Positions 1-7,209 of a stretch of 16,180 nucleotides of DNA are shown one piece after another. A program made the translations under genes and the position numbers. The notes under the pieces were generated by a model. It ran no database searches and was not told where the DNA came from. It worked only from the letters and a program-made list of their open reading frames with translations. Origin of the DNA: Candidatus Mediterraneibacter stercorigallinarum (lineage in GTDB: Bacteria > Bacillota > Clostridia > Lachnospirales > Lachnospiraceae); the NCBI GenBank assembly GCA_019116185.1, contig DXCD01000219.1:1-16180 (forward strand), written 5' to 3'. The first letter of the stretch is position 1. The number at the start of each line of letters is the position of its first letter.

Positions 1-2
1 CT

Positions 3-107
3 GTAATATGTCAGGCCTCCGATATGCAGTGGACGACAGAAAAGCAGATGCGGTTGCCCACCTGGCTGCGGCTAGGACTCAAAATACAGGACCGGCATTT
101 TGGGTGA
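3..107 (+). CDS. 3' end of an unidentified gene (partial)
   Basis: The frame starting at base 3 is open from the left edge to a TGA at 105-107 and reads as about 34 residues ending WLRLGLKIQDRHFG. No start codon can be seen because the gene would begin outside the window. It is preferred over the overlapping frame that starts at base 8 because that frame runs on through the terminator hairpin at 118-149, whereas this one stops just before it. The basic, amphipathic tail does not match a family I recognise, so no function is proposed. The evidence is only the open frame and its position before a terminator. Confidence 0.35.
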   Translation, partial: VICQASDMQWTTEKQMRLPTWLRLGLKIQDRHFG

Positions 108-117
108 CTACGAAAGA

Positions 118-149
118 TAAAGGCGGTCGTCTTGTACGGCCGCTTTTTT
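118..149 (+). terminator. Rho-independent terminator
   Basis: An 8-bp stem (GCGGTCGT at 123-130 with ACGGCCGC at 136-143, one G-U pair) has a 5-base loop and is followed by six T residues at 144-149. It lies about 10 bases after the stop of the partial upstream frame and before the YihY gene, so it probably ends the upstream transcript. Confidence 0.75.
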
Positions 150-210
150 CACTTAAGACTTTGAAAGTTTTTTCGATACGAATGCCATCGTAATGTCAGA
201 GGGGGATAGT

Positions 211-1122
211 ATGGAAAAGAGAAAGCAGGTCAAAGAGCAGGTATTAAAGGTCTTAGAGACAGTGAATTCCCACCATACAGGTGCCTATGCGGCTCAGGCA
301 GCTTATTTTTTTGTGCTGTCATTGATTCCCATTGTCCTCCTTTTGATGACAATGGTGCAGTATACGGATGTCACAATGAACGATGTGCTTAACGCGATTC
401 TTCCGGTATTCCCGGATTCTGTCACCTGGCTGATCAAGAGCATTGTGATCCAGGTCTATAATAAATCAGACGGCTTTATCACGCTTACTGTGATTGTGGC
501 TCTCTGGTCAGCAGGAAAAGGAGTGCTTTCTGTCACGTCAGGGCTGAACTGTATTTATTCAAATACAGAGACAAGGAATTATTTTTATCTGAGGATCCGG
601 GCATCTGTTTATACGGTGCTCTTTCTGCTGGCAATCATGCTTTCTCTGATTATCTCGGTATTTGGAAACAGTATCAGCGTGATGGTGTATGAGTATATCC
701 CATTTCTGAGCAGAGTAGTGGATTTTATTATGAGGATACGGACATTTGTAACACTTGTGGTTCTGACACTCTTCTGGGATCTTGTGTATAAATATCTGCC
801 GAACCGGGGGCATGGCGCTAAGACGACGATGCGCAGGCAGCTTCCCGGGGCTGTGTTTACTGCATGCGGGTGGCAGTTGATTTCTTTTTTCTTTTCAATG
901 TACCTGGATATTTTTACCGGATTTTCGAATTTGTACGGCGGCATGACAACCTTGATCCTGATCATGCTGTGGCTTTATGTCTGTATGTATATCATTCTTC
1001 TCGGCGGTGAGATCAATGCCCTTCTGGAAGGGTATGGATATACCACCGGGCAGAGAAACGGCGGACACGGGCCGAAACAGGACAGGAAGCGGGAAGTGAA
1101 GAGAGAACGAGAATTAGAATGA
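211..1122 (+). CDS. YihY/BrkB family inner-membrane protein
   Basis: A 303-residue polytopic membrane protein of the YihY/virulence factor BrkB family. Six hydrophobic segments are visible, near residues 26-50, 90-110, 132-155, 176-196, 210-232 and 244-270. The last contains WLYVCMYIILLGGEINA, typical of the family C-terminus, and is followed by a highly charged cytosolic tail. The family is widespread and its transport or envelope role is not settled; despite an old name it is not RNase BN. The frame also has an ATG at 193, but the Shine-Dalgarno-like GAGGGGG at 199-205 sits just ahead of the ATG at 211 and nothing comparable precedes 193, so 211 is preferred. No terminator follows; the next promoter begins 10 bases after the stop, so the gene seems to be transcribed separately from pheST. 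Confidence 0.85.
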   Translation: MEKRKQVKEQVLKVLETVNSHHTGAYAAQAAYFFVLSLIPIVLLLMTMVQYTDVTMNDVLNAILPVFPDSVTWLIKSIVIQVYNKSDGFITLTVIVALWSAGKGVLSVTSGLNCIYSNTETRNYFYLRIRASVYTVLFLLAIMLSLIISVFGNSISVMVYEYIPFLSRVVDFIMRIRTFVTLVVLTLFWDLVYKYLPNRGHGAKTTMRRQLPGAVFTACGWQLISFFFSMYLDIFTGFSNLYGGMTTLILIMLWLYVCMYIILLGGEINALLEGYGYTTGQRNGGHGPKQDRKREVKRERELE

Positions 1123-1131
1123 GAACCAGGG

Positions 1132-1159
1132 TTGACAAACTTAAAACATATGATAAAAT
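1132..1159 (+). promoter_or_regulatory. Sigma-A promoter of the T-box/pheST operon
   Basis: A perfect -35 TTGACA at 1132-1137, a 16-base spacer and a -10 TAAAAT at 1154-1159, with an extended -10 TG at 1151-1152. It lies just after the YihY stop codon and just before the T-box leader, which fits a dedicated promoter for the aminoacyl-tRNA synthetase operon. Confidence 0.8.
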
Positions 1160-1164
1160 GAAAA

Positions 1165-1431
1165 AGTAATTTTGAAAAAAGCTGTGACCGTGTAAAGTAG
1201 AGACCCATTTTCTAGCAGAGAGAGAAAATCACCGGCTGAAAGTTTTCTTTAGTTCAGATGGCGATCGAATTTCCCACGTGAGCTGCGCTTTTGAACGGGC
1301 TGATAGTATCAGCAGGTAGGAAGCGCCGTTAGACTGTACGTTACACAGACCGGAGTGCCTGCAGCTTAGCTGCTGGAAACAGGGTGGTACCGCGAGTTTT
1401 ATGACCTCGTCCCTTTTGGGGCGGGGTTTTT
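1165..1431 (+). ncRNA. T-box leader riboswitch, probably tRNA-Phe responsive
   Basis: The leader carries the hallmark T-box AGGGTGGTACCGCG at 1381-1394, whose UGG bulge pairs with the acceptor end of uncharged tRNA. It is followed by a strong terminator. The upstream part (about 1170-1310) has the length and purine-rich character of a Stem I. A TTC at 1271-1273, just before CCACGTGAGCTGCG, is the likely phenylalanine specifier codon; the overlapping TTT at 1270-1272 is an alternative, and the exact loop was not folded here. Established mechanism: uncharged tRNA-Phe binds and stabilises the antiterminator, allowing read-through into pheS and pheT; charged tRNA allows termination. The downstream genes make the phenylalanine assignment much firmer than the specifier alone. 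The 5' boundary is approximate. Confidence 0.9.
1405..1431 (+). terminator. T-box conditional terminator
   Basis: A 9-bp stem (CCTCGTCCC at 1405-1413 with GGGGCGGGG at 1418-1426), a TTTT loop and a T-run at 1427-1431. It is the alternative to the antiterminator formed by the T-box sequence at 1381-1394 and is the point of regulated termination upstream of pheS. Confidence 0.85.
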
Positions 1432-1525
1432 CTGTGTTATGTGGGGATTTATGCGAAAGAAGGAAATGCCGCAGAGGTATCCCTTTATGCTGTGGAAAAC
1501 ACGACGGAAACAAGGAAAGGAGTAA

Positions 1526-2551
1526 ATGAAGATGAAAGAAAAACTGGAACAGATCAAAGCAGAAGCGACTGCGCTTATTCAGGCTGCTGATGTCCCGGAG
1601 AAACTCAACGACGTGCGCGTCAGGTTTCTCGGAAAGAAGGGTGAGCTGACAGCGGTCCTCAAAGGAATGAAAGACGTCGCCGCGGAAGAAAGACCGAAGG
1701 TAGGTCAGATGGTGAATGATACGAGAGCCGCTATTGAAGCCCTTCTGGAAGAGTCAAAGACAAAGATGGAGAAGGCCATCCGGGAGCAGAAGATGAAGGA
1801 AGAAGTGATCGACGTGACCCTGCCTTCTAAGAAGAATATCATGGGACACAGACATCCGAATACGATTGCCCTGGAAGAGGTGGAGCGTATTTTCGTGGGA
1901 ATGGGATATGAGGTCGTGGAAGGACCGGAAGTGGAGTACGATGAGTACAACTTCGAGAAACTGAACATCCCGGCAGACCATCCGGCAAAGGATGAACAGG
2001 ATACATTTTATATTAACAAGGATATTGTGCTGCGTACCCAGACCTCTCCGGTGCAGGCGCGCGTAATGGAGCAGGGAAAACTGCCGATCCGTATGATCGC
2101 GCCGGGAAGAGTGTTCCGGTCTGACGAGGTGGACGCGACGCATTCACCTTCCTTCCACCAGATCGAGGGACTTGTCATTGACAAAAATATTTCCTTTGCG
2201 GACCTGAAGGGAACTCTGGAAGTATTTGCAAAGGAACTGTTCGGACCGGAGACGAAGACGAAATTCCGTCCTCACCATTTCCCGTTCACGGAGCCAAGCG
2301 CCGAGGTGGATGTAAGCTGCTTCAAATGCGGCGGCAAGGGCTGCCGTTTCTGCAAGGGATCCGGCTGGATCGAGATCCTGGGCTGCGGCATGGTGCATCC
2401 GCATGTGCTGGAAATGTGCGGCATTGATCCGGAGGAGTATGGCGGATTCGCATTCGGCGTGGGTCTTGAGCGTATTGCTCTTCTGAAATACGAGATCGAT
2501 GACATGAGGCTTCTGTATGAGAATGACGTACGGTTCCTGAAACAGTTCTAA
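1526..2551 (+). CDS. pheS: Phenylalanine--tRNA ligase alpha subunit
   Basis: Catalytic subunit of the cytoplasmic heterotetrameric (alpha2-beta2) phenylalanyl-tRNA synthetase, which charges tRNA-Phe using ATP. Its 341 residues match the bacterial family. An N-terminal coiled-coil tRNA-binding region (about 1-95) is followed by the class II catalytic core: the motif 2 region GRVFRSDEVDATHSPSFHQ (about 194-212) and the motif 3 region GFAFGVGLERIALLKY (about 307-322). A CxxC-x4-CxxC cluster (C265, C268, C273, C276) sits inside the core; I recall such clusters in clostridial PheS, and it may bind metal. AGGAG at 1518-1522 lies 3 bases before the ATG at 1526 but 9 bases before an in-frame ATG at 1532, so translation could begin at either; 1532 has the better spacing. 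The gene is controlled by the T-box leader and followed 45 bases later by pheT. Confidence 0.97.
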   Translation: MKMKEKLEQIKAEATALIQAADVPEKLNDVRVRFLGKKGELTAVLKGMKDVAAEERPKVGQMVNDTRAAIEALLEESKTKMEKAIREQKMKEEVIDVTLPSKKNIMGHRHPNTIALEEVERIFVGMGYEVVEGPEVEYDEYNFEKLNIPADHPAKDEQDTFYINKDIVLRTQTSPVQARVMEQGKLPIRMIAPGRVFRSDEVDATHSPSFHQIEGLVIDKNISFADLKGTLEVFAKELFGPETKTKFRPHHFPFTEPSAEVDVSCFKCGGKGCRFCKGSGWIEILGCGMVHPHVLEMCGIDPEEYGGFAFGVGLERIALLKYEIDDMRLLYENDVRFLKQF

Positions 2552-2596
2552 GCAGGCGATGGATTATGGAAATAGAAGGAAGGAAAGGTTAGAAAT

Positions 2597-5017
2597 ATGA
2601 ATACTTCATTATCATGGATAAAAGCATATGTTCCGGATCTTGACGTGACCGCGCAGGAATACACAGACGCAATGACGCTGTCCGGGACAAAGGTTGAGGG
2701 ATATGAGAGAATGGACGCGGATCTTGACAAGATCGTGATCGGTCAGATCGACAAGATCGAGAAGCATCCGGACGCAGACAAACTGATCGTCTGCCAGGTG
2801 AACATCGGGACAGAGACGATCCAGATCGTGACAGGCGCTCCGAACGTAAAGGAAGGAGACAAGGTTCCGGTCGTTCTGGACGGGGGACGCGTCGCGGGAG
2901 GACACGAGCCGGGACAGAAGGTTGAAGGCGGCGTGAAGATCAAGAAAGGGAAACTCCGCGGAGTGGAGAGCTGCGGTATGATGTGCTCCATCGAAGAACT
3001 GGGATCTGACAGAGAAATGTATCCGGAGGCTCCGGAGTATGGCATCTACATTTTCCCGAAGGACGCGGTCGTGGGAGAGAGCGCGGTCAAAGCGCTCGGT
3101 CTGGACGACGTGATCTTCGAGTATGAGATTACATCCAACCGCGTGGACTGCTTCAGCGTGATCGGAATCGCAAGAGAGGCAGCTGCCACATTCCGCAAGG
3201 AATTCAAGCCCCCGGTGGTGACAGCCACAGGAAACGACGAGGATGTAAATGACTATGTAAAGGTGACAGTTGAGAATACGGATCTCTGCCCGCGCTACTG
3301 CGCGAGAGTGGTCAAGAATATCAAGATCGGGCCGTCTCCGGAATGGATGCAGAGAAGGCTGGCTTCCGTGGGCATCCGCCCGATCAACAATCTGGTGGAT
3401 ATCACGAATTATGTGATGGAAGAGTACGGACAGCCTATGCATGCCTATGACCTGGATACCATTGCTGACCGCCATATCATTGTGAAGACAGCGAAAGACG
3501 GAGATAAGTTTGTTACACTGGACGGACAGGAGAGGACCATGGATGAGAACGTGCTCATGATCTGCGATGGCGAGAAGGAGATCGGTATCGCCGGAATCAT
3601 GGGCGGCGAGAATTCTATGATCACGGACGATGTGAAGACCATGCTTTTTGAGGCAGCATGCTTTGACGGTGTGAATATCCGTAAATCCAGCAAGAGGATC
3701 GGACTGAGAACGGACGCTTCCGCGAAATTCGAGAAAGGGCTTGACCCGAACAACGCGCAGGCAGCCATTGACCGCGCGTGCCAGCTCGTCGAAGAGATGG
3801 GCGCGGGTGAAGTTGTAGGCGGAATCGTGGATGTCTATGGCAAGAAGAAAGAGCCCGTGAGAGTGCCTTTTGACGCGCTGAAGGTCAATGAACTGCTTGG
3901 CACGGACATCCCGGAGGAGGAGATGCTCGGATACTTCAAGATGCTGGACCTGGAATATGACGCGGAGGCAAAAGAAGTGATCGCGCCGACTTTCCGGCAT
4001 GACCTGTTCCGCCTTGCGGACCTTGCAGAGGAAGTGGCAAGATTCTATGGCTATGACAATATCCCGACCACGCTTCCGGCGGGAGAGTCTACCACAGGAA
4101 AGCTTTCCTTCAAGCTCAGGATCGAGCAGGTGGCAAGAGATATCGCAGAGTTTTGCGGATTCAGCCAGGGAATGACCTACTCCTTCGAGAGCCCGAAAGT
4201 ATTTGACAAGCTGCTGATCCCGGCAGATTCTCCGCTGCGCAGCGTGGTAGAGATCATGAACCCGCTGGGAGAGGATTACAGCATCATGAGAACAACCTCT
4301 CTGAACGGGATGCTGACATCGCTTGCTACGAATTACAACCGGAGAAACAAAGACGTCCGCCTGTATGAGCTTGGCAACATTTATCTGCCGAAATCACTGC
4401 CCCTGACAGAGCTTCCGGAGGAGAGGATGCAGTTTACGCTCGGAATGTACGGGGACGGGGATTTCTTCACTATGAAAGGCGTGGTGGAAGAATTCTTTGA
4501 GAAGATCGGCATGAAAGGCAGGGAGAAATATGATCCCAATGCCGGGAAACCGTATCTCCACCCGGGACGCCAGGCCAATATCATCTACGACGGCAAAGTC
4601 GTGGGCTATCTTGGCGAGGTTCACCCGGAGGTGGCTGATGCCTACGGAATCGGAGAGCGCGCTTACGTGGCGGTGATCGATATGCCGGAGATCCTGCCTT
4701 ATGCCACATTTGACAGGAAATATACAGGCATTGCCAAATATCCGTCTGTCACAAGAGATATCAGCATGGTCGTTCCGAAAGACATTCTCGTGGGACAGAT
4801 CGAGGAGATTATTGAAAAGAAGGGCGGCGCTCATCTGGAGAGCTTCCGTTTGTTCGACCTGTATGAAGGAGAACAGATAAAGAAAGGATTCAAGTCAGTG
4901 GCTTATTCCATCGTGTTCCGCGCAAAAGACAGGACACTGGAAGAGGCGGATGTATCCTCTGCTATGAAGAAGATTTTAAGCGGGCTTGAAGAGCTTGGAA
5001 TTGAATTGAGACAGTAA
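2597..5017 (+). CDS. pheT: Phenylalanine--tRNA ligase beta subunit
   Basis: The 806-residue beta subunit pairs with PheS; it contributes tRNA binding and the editing site that removes mischarged tyrosine. Domains in family order: an N-terminal EMAP/OB-type tRNA-binding domain (about 40-150, including GQIDKIEKHPDADKLIVCQV), B3/4 editing domain (about 210-385), B5 domain (about 405-475), a degenerate class II core (about 475-690), and a C-terminal FDX-ACB anticodon-binding domain starting near AKYPSVTRDISMVV. Length is as expected, with no frameshift. A GGAAGGAAAGG stretch at 2577-2587 provides the ribosome binding site. It shares the T-box-controlled transcript with pheS. A long open frame on the opposite strand across its first half is a codon-bias shadow. 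Confidence 0.97.
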   Translation: MNTSLSWIKAYVPDLDVTAQEYTDAMTLSGTKVEGYERMDADLDKIVIGQIDKIEKHPDADKLIVCQVNIGTETIQIVTGAPNVKEGDKVPVVLDGGRVAGGHEPGQKVEGGVKIKKGKLRGVESCGMMCSIEELGSDREMYPEAPEYGIYIFPKDAVVGESAVKALGLDDVIFEYEITSNRVDCFSVIGIAREAAATFRKEFKPPVVTATGNDEDVNDYVKVTVENTDLCPRYCARVVKNIKIGPSPEWMQRRLASVGIRPINNLVDITNYVMEEYGQPMHAYDLDTIADRHIIVKTAKDGDKFVTLDGQERTMDENVLMICDGEKEIGIAGIMGGENSMITDDVKTMLFEAACFDGVNIRKSSKRIGLRTDASAKFEKGLDPNNAQAAIDRACQLVEEMGAGEVVGGIVDVYGKKKEPVRVPFDALKVNELLGTDIPEEEMLGYFKMLDLEYDAEAKEVIAPTFRHDLFRLADLAEEVARFYGYDNIPTTLPAGESTTGKLSFKLRIEQVARDIAEFCGFSQGMTYSFESPKVFDKLLIPADSPLRSVVEIMNPLGEDYSIMRTTSLNGMLTSLATNYNRRNKDVRLYELGNIYLPKSLPLTELPEERMQFTLGMYGDGDFFTMKGVVEEFFEKIGMKGREKYDPNAGKPYLHPGRQANIIYDGKVVGYLGEVHPEVADAYGIGERAYVAVIDMPEILPYATFDRKYTGIAKYPSVTRDISMVVPKDILVGQIEEIIEKKGGAHLESFRLFDLYEGEQIKKGFKSVAYSIVFRAKDRTLEEADVSSAMKKILSGLEELGIELRQ

Positions 5018-5019
5018 AT

Positions 5020-5075
5020 GTGAAAAAACTGTGAACGGGGTCAGGCACCTTTCAGAAGGGGTCTGACCCCTTTGG
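5020..5075 (+). repeat. REP-like palindromic intergenic element
   Basis: Between pheT and queA lies an 8-bp inverted repeat, GGGGTCAG at 5037-5044 with CTGACCCC at 5063-5070. Its right arm also contains the compact palindrome GGGGTC-T-GACCCC (5058-5070). It is preceded by TGTGAAAAAACTGTGAAC (5019-5036). GGGGTCAGACCCC-type palindromes recur between genes in many bacteria, sometimes in genomes with REP-associated IS200-like (RAYT) transposases; that link is from general knowledge, not this window. Only three T residues follow, so it is at best a weak terminator for pheST. No gene is present here. Confidence 0.55.
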
Positions 5076-5118
5076 GGAGAAATGTCAGAATATTCACTCG
5101 ACAGAAAGGATTATATCA

Positions 5119-6144
5119 GTGAAAACAAGTGATTTTTATTATGACCTGCCGGAGGAGCTGATCGCCCAGGACCCTCTGGAGGATCGTTCTTCTTCCAGGC
5201 TTCTTGTGCTGGATAAGGAGACGGGGAAGACAGAGCATCATGTGTTCCGGGAGATCATCGATTATCTGAATCCGGGTGACTGTCTGGTCATCAATGATAC
5301 GAAGGTGATCCCGGCGAGGCTCATTGGCGAAAAGGAGGAAACCGGAGCAAAGATCGAGGTGCTGCTCTTAAAGCGCGGCGCGGACGATGTGTGGGAGACC
5401 CTGGTGAAGCCGGGGCGCAAGGCGAAGCCCGGCACGAGGATCAGCTTTGGCGGCGGACTTCTTGTCGGCGAGGTGGTGGATATTGTAGAAGAAGGAAACC
5501 GCCTCATCCACTTTGAGTATGAGGGGATCTTCGAGGAGATTCTTGACCAACTTGGGCAGATGCCTCTTCCGCCGTACATCACCCACCAGCTGCAGGACAA
5601 GGACAGATACAACACTGTATATGCGGAGCATCCGGGATCCGCGGCCGCGCCCACGGCGGGACTGCATTTTACTCCAGAGCTTCTGAAAAGGATTGAAGAA
5701 AAGGGCGTGGATATCGCCCATGTGACGCTCCATGTGGGACTGGGGACCTTCCGGCCGGTCAAGGTGGATGATGTGGAAAACCATCATATGCATTCGGAGT
5801 TCTATATGATAGACGAGACAGCGGCTGAGAAGATCAACCGGGCGAAAGAGAACGGCGGACGGGTGATCTGTGTGGGAACCACGAGCTGCCGGACAATTGA
5901 ATCTGCGGCCGATGAAAACGGTCTGCTGAAGGCTTGCAGCGGGTGGACAGATATCTTTATATATCCCGGATATCAGTTTAAGATCCTGGACGCCCTGATC
6001 ACGAACTTCCATCTGCCGGAATCAACCCTGGTCATGCTGGTGTCAGCGCTGGCAGGAAGGGAGCATGTGCTGGCAGCGTATGAGGAGGCAGTGAAGGAGA
6101 GATACCGGTTCTTCAGTTTTGGGGACGCCATGTTCATAGTATAA
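5119..6144 (+). CDS. queA: S-adenosylmethionine:tRNA ribosyltransferase-isomerase
   Basis: QueA transfers and isomerises the ribosyl group of S-adenosylmethionine onto 7-aminomethyl-7-deazaguanine at the wobble base of GUN-anticodon tRNAs, giving epoxyqueuosine. The 341 residues match the family. Visible hallmarks are the N-terminal FYYDLPEELIAQDPLEDR, the signature GSAAAPTAGLHFTPELL, VTLHVGLGTFRPVKVDD, and near the C-terminus LITNFHLPESTLVMLVSA. The start is a GTG at 5119, supported by AAAGGA at 5105-5110 eight bases upstream. It has no queuosine neighbours (no tgt or queG nearby), so it stands alone after pheST. Confidence 0.96.
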   Translation: MKTSDFYYDLPEELIAQDPLEDRSSSRLLVLDKETGKTEHHVFREIIDYLNPGDCLVINDTKVIPARLIGEKEETGAKIEVLLLKRGADDVWETLVKPGRKAKPGTRISFGGGLLVGEVVDIVEEGNRLIHFEYEGIFEEILDQLGQMPLPPYITHQLQDKDRYNTVYAEHPGSAAAPTAGLHFTPELLKRIEEKGVDIAHVTLHVGLGTFRPVKVDDVENHHMHSEFYMIDETAAEKINRAKENGGRVICVGTTSCRTIESAADENGLLKACSGWTDIFIYPGYQFKILDALITNFHLPESTLVMLVSALAGREHVLAAYEEAVKERYRFFSFGDAMFIV

Positions 6145-6251
6145 GTACAGGAATAAACGGCATGTACTGCCTCATAGGATACCTGTGATAAAGAAACGCG
6201 GGAGAAGCAGATGCATTGCAACGATTTTCAAAAGTGTACCGTCTAATACAT

Positions 6252-6268
6252 AAAGGAGGCGGTCCTTT
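6252..6268 (+). promoter_or_regulatory. Shine-Dalgarno sequence inside a perfect hairpin
   Basis: The ribosome binding site AAAGGAGG (6252-6259) of the C39-like gene lies in a perfect 6-bp inverted repeat: AAAGGA at 6252-6257 pairs with TCCTTT at 6263-6268 around the loop GGCGG. The right arm ends at the base just before the ATG. Such pairing could limit ribosome access, but the stem is A/T-rich and short, and no function is shown. Confidence 0.45.
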
Positions 6269-7117
6269 ATGAAGAAAACGGCTTTTCTCTGTCTGGTGCT
6301 TGCGGCGGTCCTGTACTTTACGGGAAGCTTTTGGCAGCCGCTGACGCATGGACAGTCCGGGATGCCCGGTTGTGCATCTGCCCGTGGAATGGCGGGGGCA
6401 CAGGGGATGGACAGGACGCTGGAACAAGCAGATGAGATGCAGGGACAGACGGAGGATTATGGAGCGGGCAGTAATGGAAATGATCCGGATGAACAGGCGC
6501 TGATCAAAGATTTTGAGATCGTCCGCCAGATGCCGGAACTTCCCACAGGATGCGAGGTCACGGCGCTGACAATGATGCTGAATTACTATGGCTGCCAGGC
6601 TGATAAGACGGTCATGGCGGAAGAGTATCTTCCCACTGCTCCGGCAGAATTTTATGAAGGAGCAGACGGCAGAAGATACGGCCCGGACATGGAAGCATAT
6701 TTTGTGGGGGATCCTTTCTCAAGCGGATACATATGCGGAACTGAGGCGATCCTGTCTGCTGCGGATGCATACCTGTCTGATCAGGGAAGCAGCCTCAGAG
6801 CGGAAGATCTGACCGGGGCAGCGCCGGAGGAATTGTATGCGCTTGTGGCGGAGGCGACTCCTGTGCTGGTCTGGATCACCATCGGAATGCAGGAGCGGGC
6901 AGAGGTGCAGGGCTGGTACACAGAAGACGGAAGATGGATGGAGTGGAGCAGCAATGATCATGGCGCTGTGCTGATCGGGTACGATGCGGATACAGTCACC
7001 ATCGCTGATCCGCTCTCAGGGCTTTGCGTGTACAGCCGGAAGATGTTTGAGCATGTATTTGCTTCCAGAGGATCTCAGTGCATCATCATCAGCCGGGAAC
7101 AGTCTGCCAAAGCCTGA
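6269..7117 (+). CDS. Exported C39-like cysteine peptidase family protein
   Basis: A 282-residue protein with an N-terminal signal peptide or anchor (about 3-20, hydrophobic, no clear lipobox), a Gly/Gln/Met-rich spacer to about 75, then a C39-like papain-fold domain (Peptidase_C39_2 type). Candidate catalytic residues in canonical order are Q87 and C95 in QMPELPTGCEVTAL, H231 in SNDHGAVLIGYD, and D247 in TIADPLSG. It is therefore likely an active cell-surface cysteine peptidase, substrate unknown. No ABC transporter or bacteriocin precursor is nearby, so a bacteriocin leader-processing role is unlikely. The ATG follows AAAGGAGG with 9-base spacing. The neighbours downstream are peptidoglycan hydrolases, suggesting a role at the envelope or in sporulation; this is inference. 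Confidence 0.8.
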   Translation: MKKTAFLCLVLAAVLYFTGSFWQPLTHGQSGMPGCASARGMAGAQGMDRTLEQADEMQGQTEDYGAGSNGNDPDEQALIKDFEIVRQMPELPTGCEVTALTMMLNYYGCQADKTVMAEEYLPTAPAEFYEGADGRRYGPDMEAYFVGDPFSSGYICGTEAILSAADAYLSDQGSSLRAEDLTGAAPEELYALVAEATPVLVWITIGMQERAEVQGWYTEDGRWMEWSSNDHGAVLIGYDADTVTIADPLSGLCVYSRKMFEHVFASRGSQCIIISREQSAKA

Positions 7118-7164
7118 ATACAAAGCAGCAGCCGAGAAAATCAGACAAATATAGAAGTCATAAT

Positions 7165-7209
7165 CCCCCGCGCAGGAGCATAGGATTTCTGCACGGGGGT
7201 GACTTTTTT
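7165..7209 (+). terminator. Terminator-like hairpin overlapping the next gene's start
   Basis: An 11-position stem (CCCCCGCGCAG at 7165-7175 with CTGCACGGGGG at 7189-7199, one C-A mismatch) is followed after four bases by six T residues (7204-7209). It would end transcription from the C39-like gene. Its 3' arm is also the only Shine-Dalgarno-like G run before the LysM-GH18 gene, and the T-run overlaps that gene's start, so it may also influence translation of the next gene. Confidence 0.6.

Noticed and set aside
8..193. 61-codon open frame on the + strand before the YihY gene
   Set aside because: It runs through the terminator hairpin and T-run at 118-149 and has no ribosome binding site; the frame ending at 107 is a better candidate for the end of the upstream gene.
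2612..4000. 462-codon open frame on the - strand
   Set aside because: It lies wholly antisense to pheT and its His/Leu/Asp/Arg-rich composition is the expected shadow of codon bias; no start signals or recognisable domain.
6145..6251. Possible promoter or terminator between queA and the C39-like gene
   Set aside because: TTGCAA (6216-6221) and TAATAC (6244-6249) are 22 bases apart, too far, and the ACAGG/CCTGT pairing near 6150-6186 is weak with no T-run.
7115..7164. TGAATA at 7115-7120 as a forespore sigma factor -35 for the LysM-GH18 gene
   Set aside because: No matching -10 element occurs at the expected distance, so a sporulation promoter cannot be supported.
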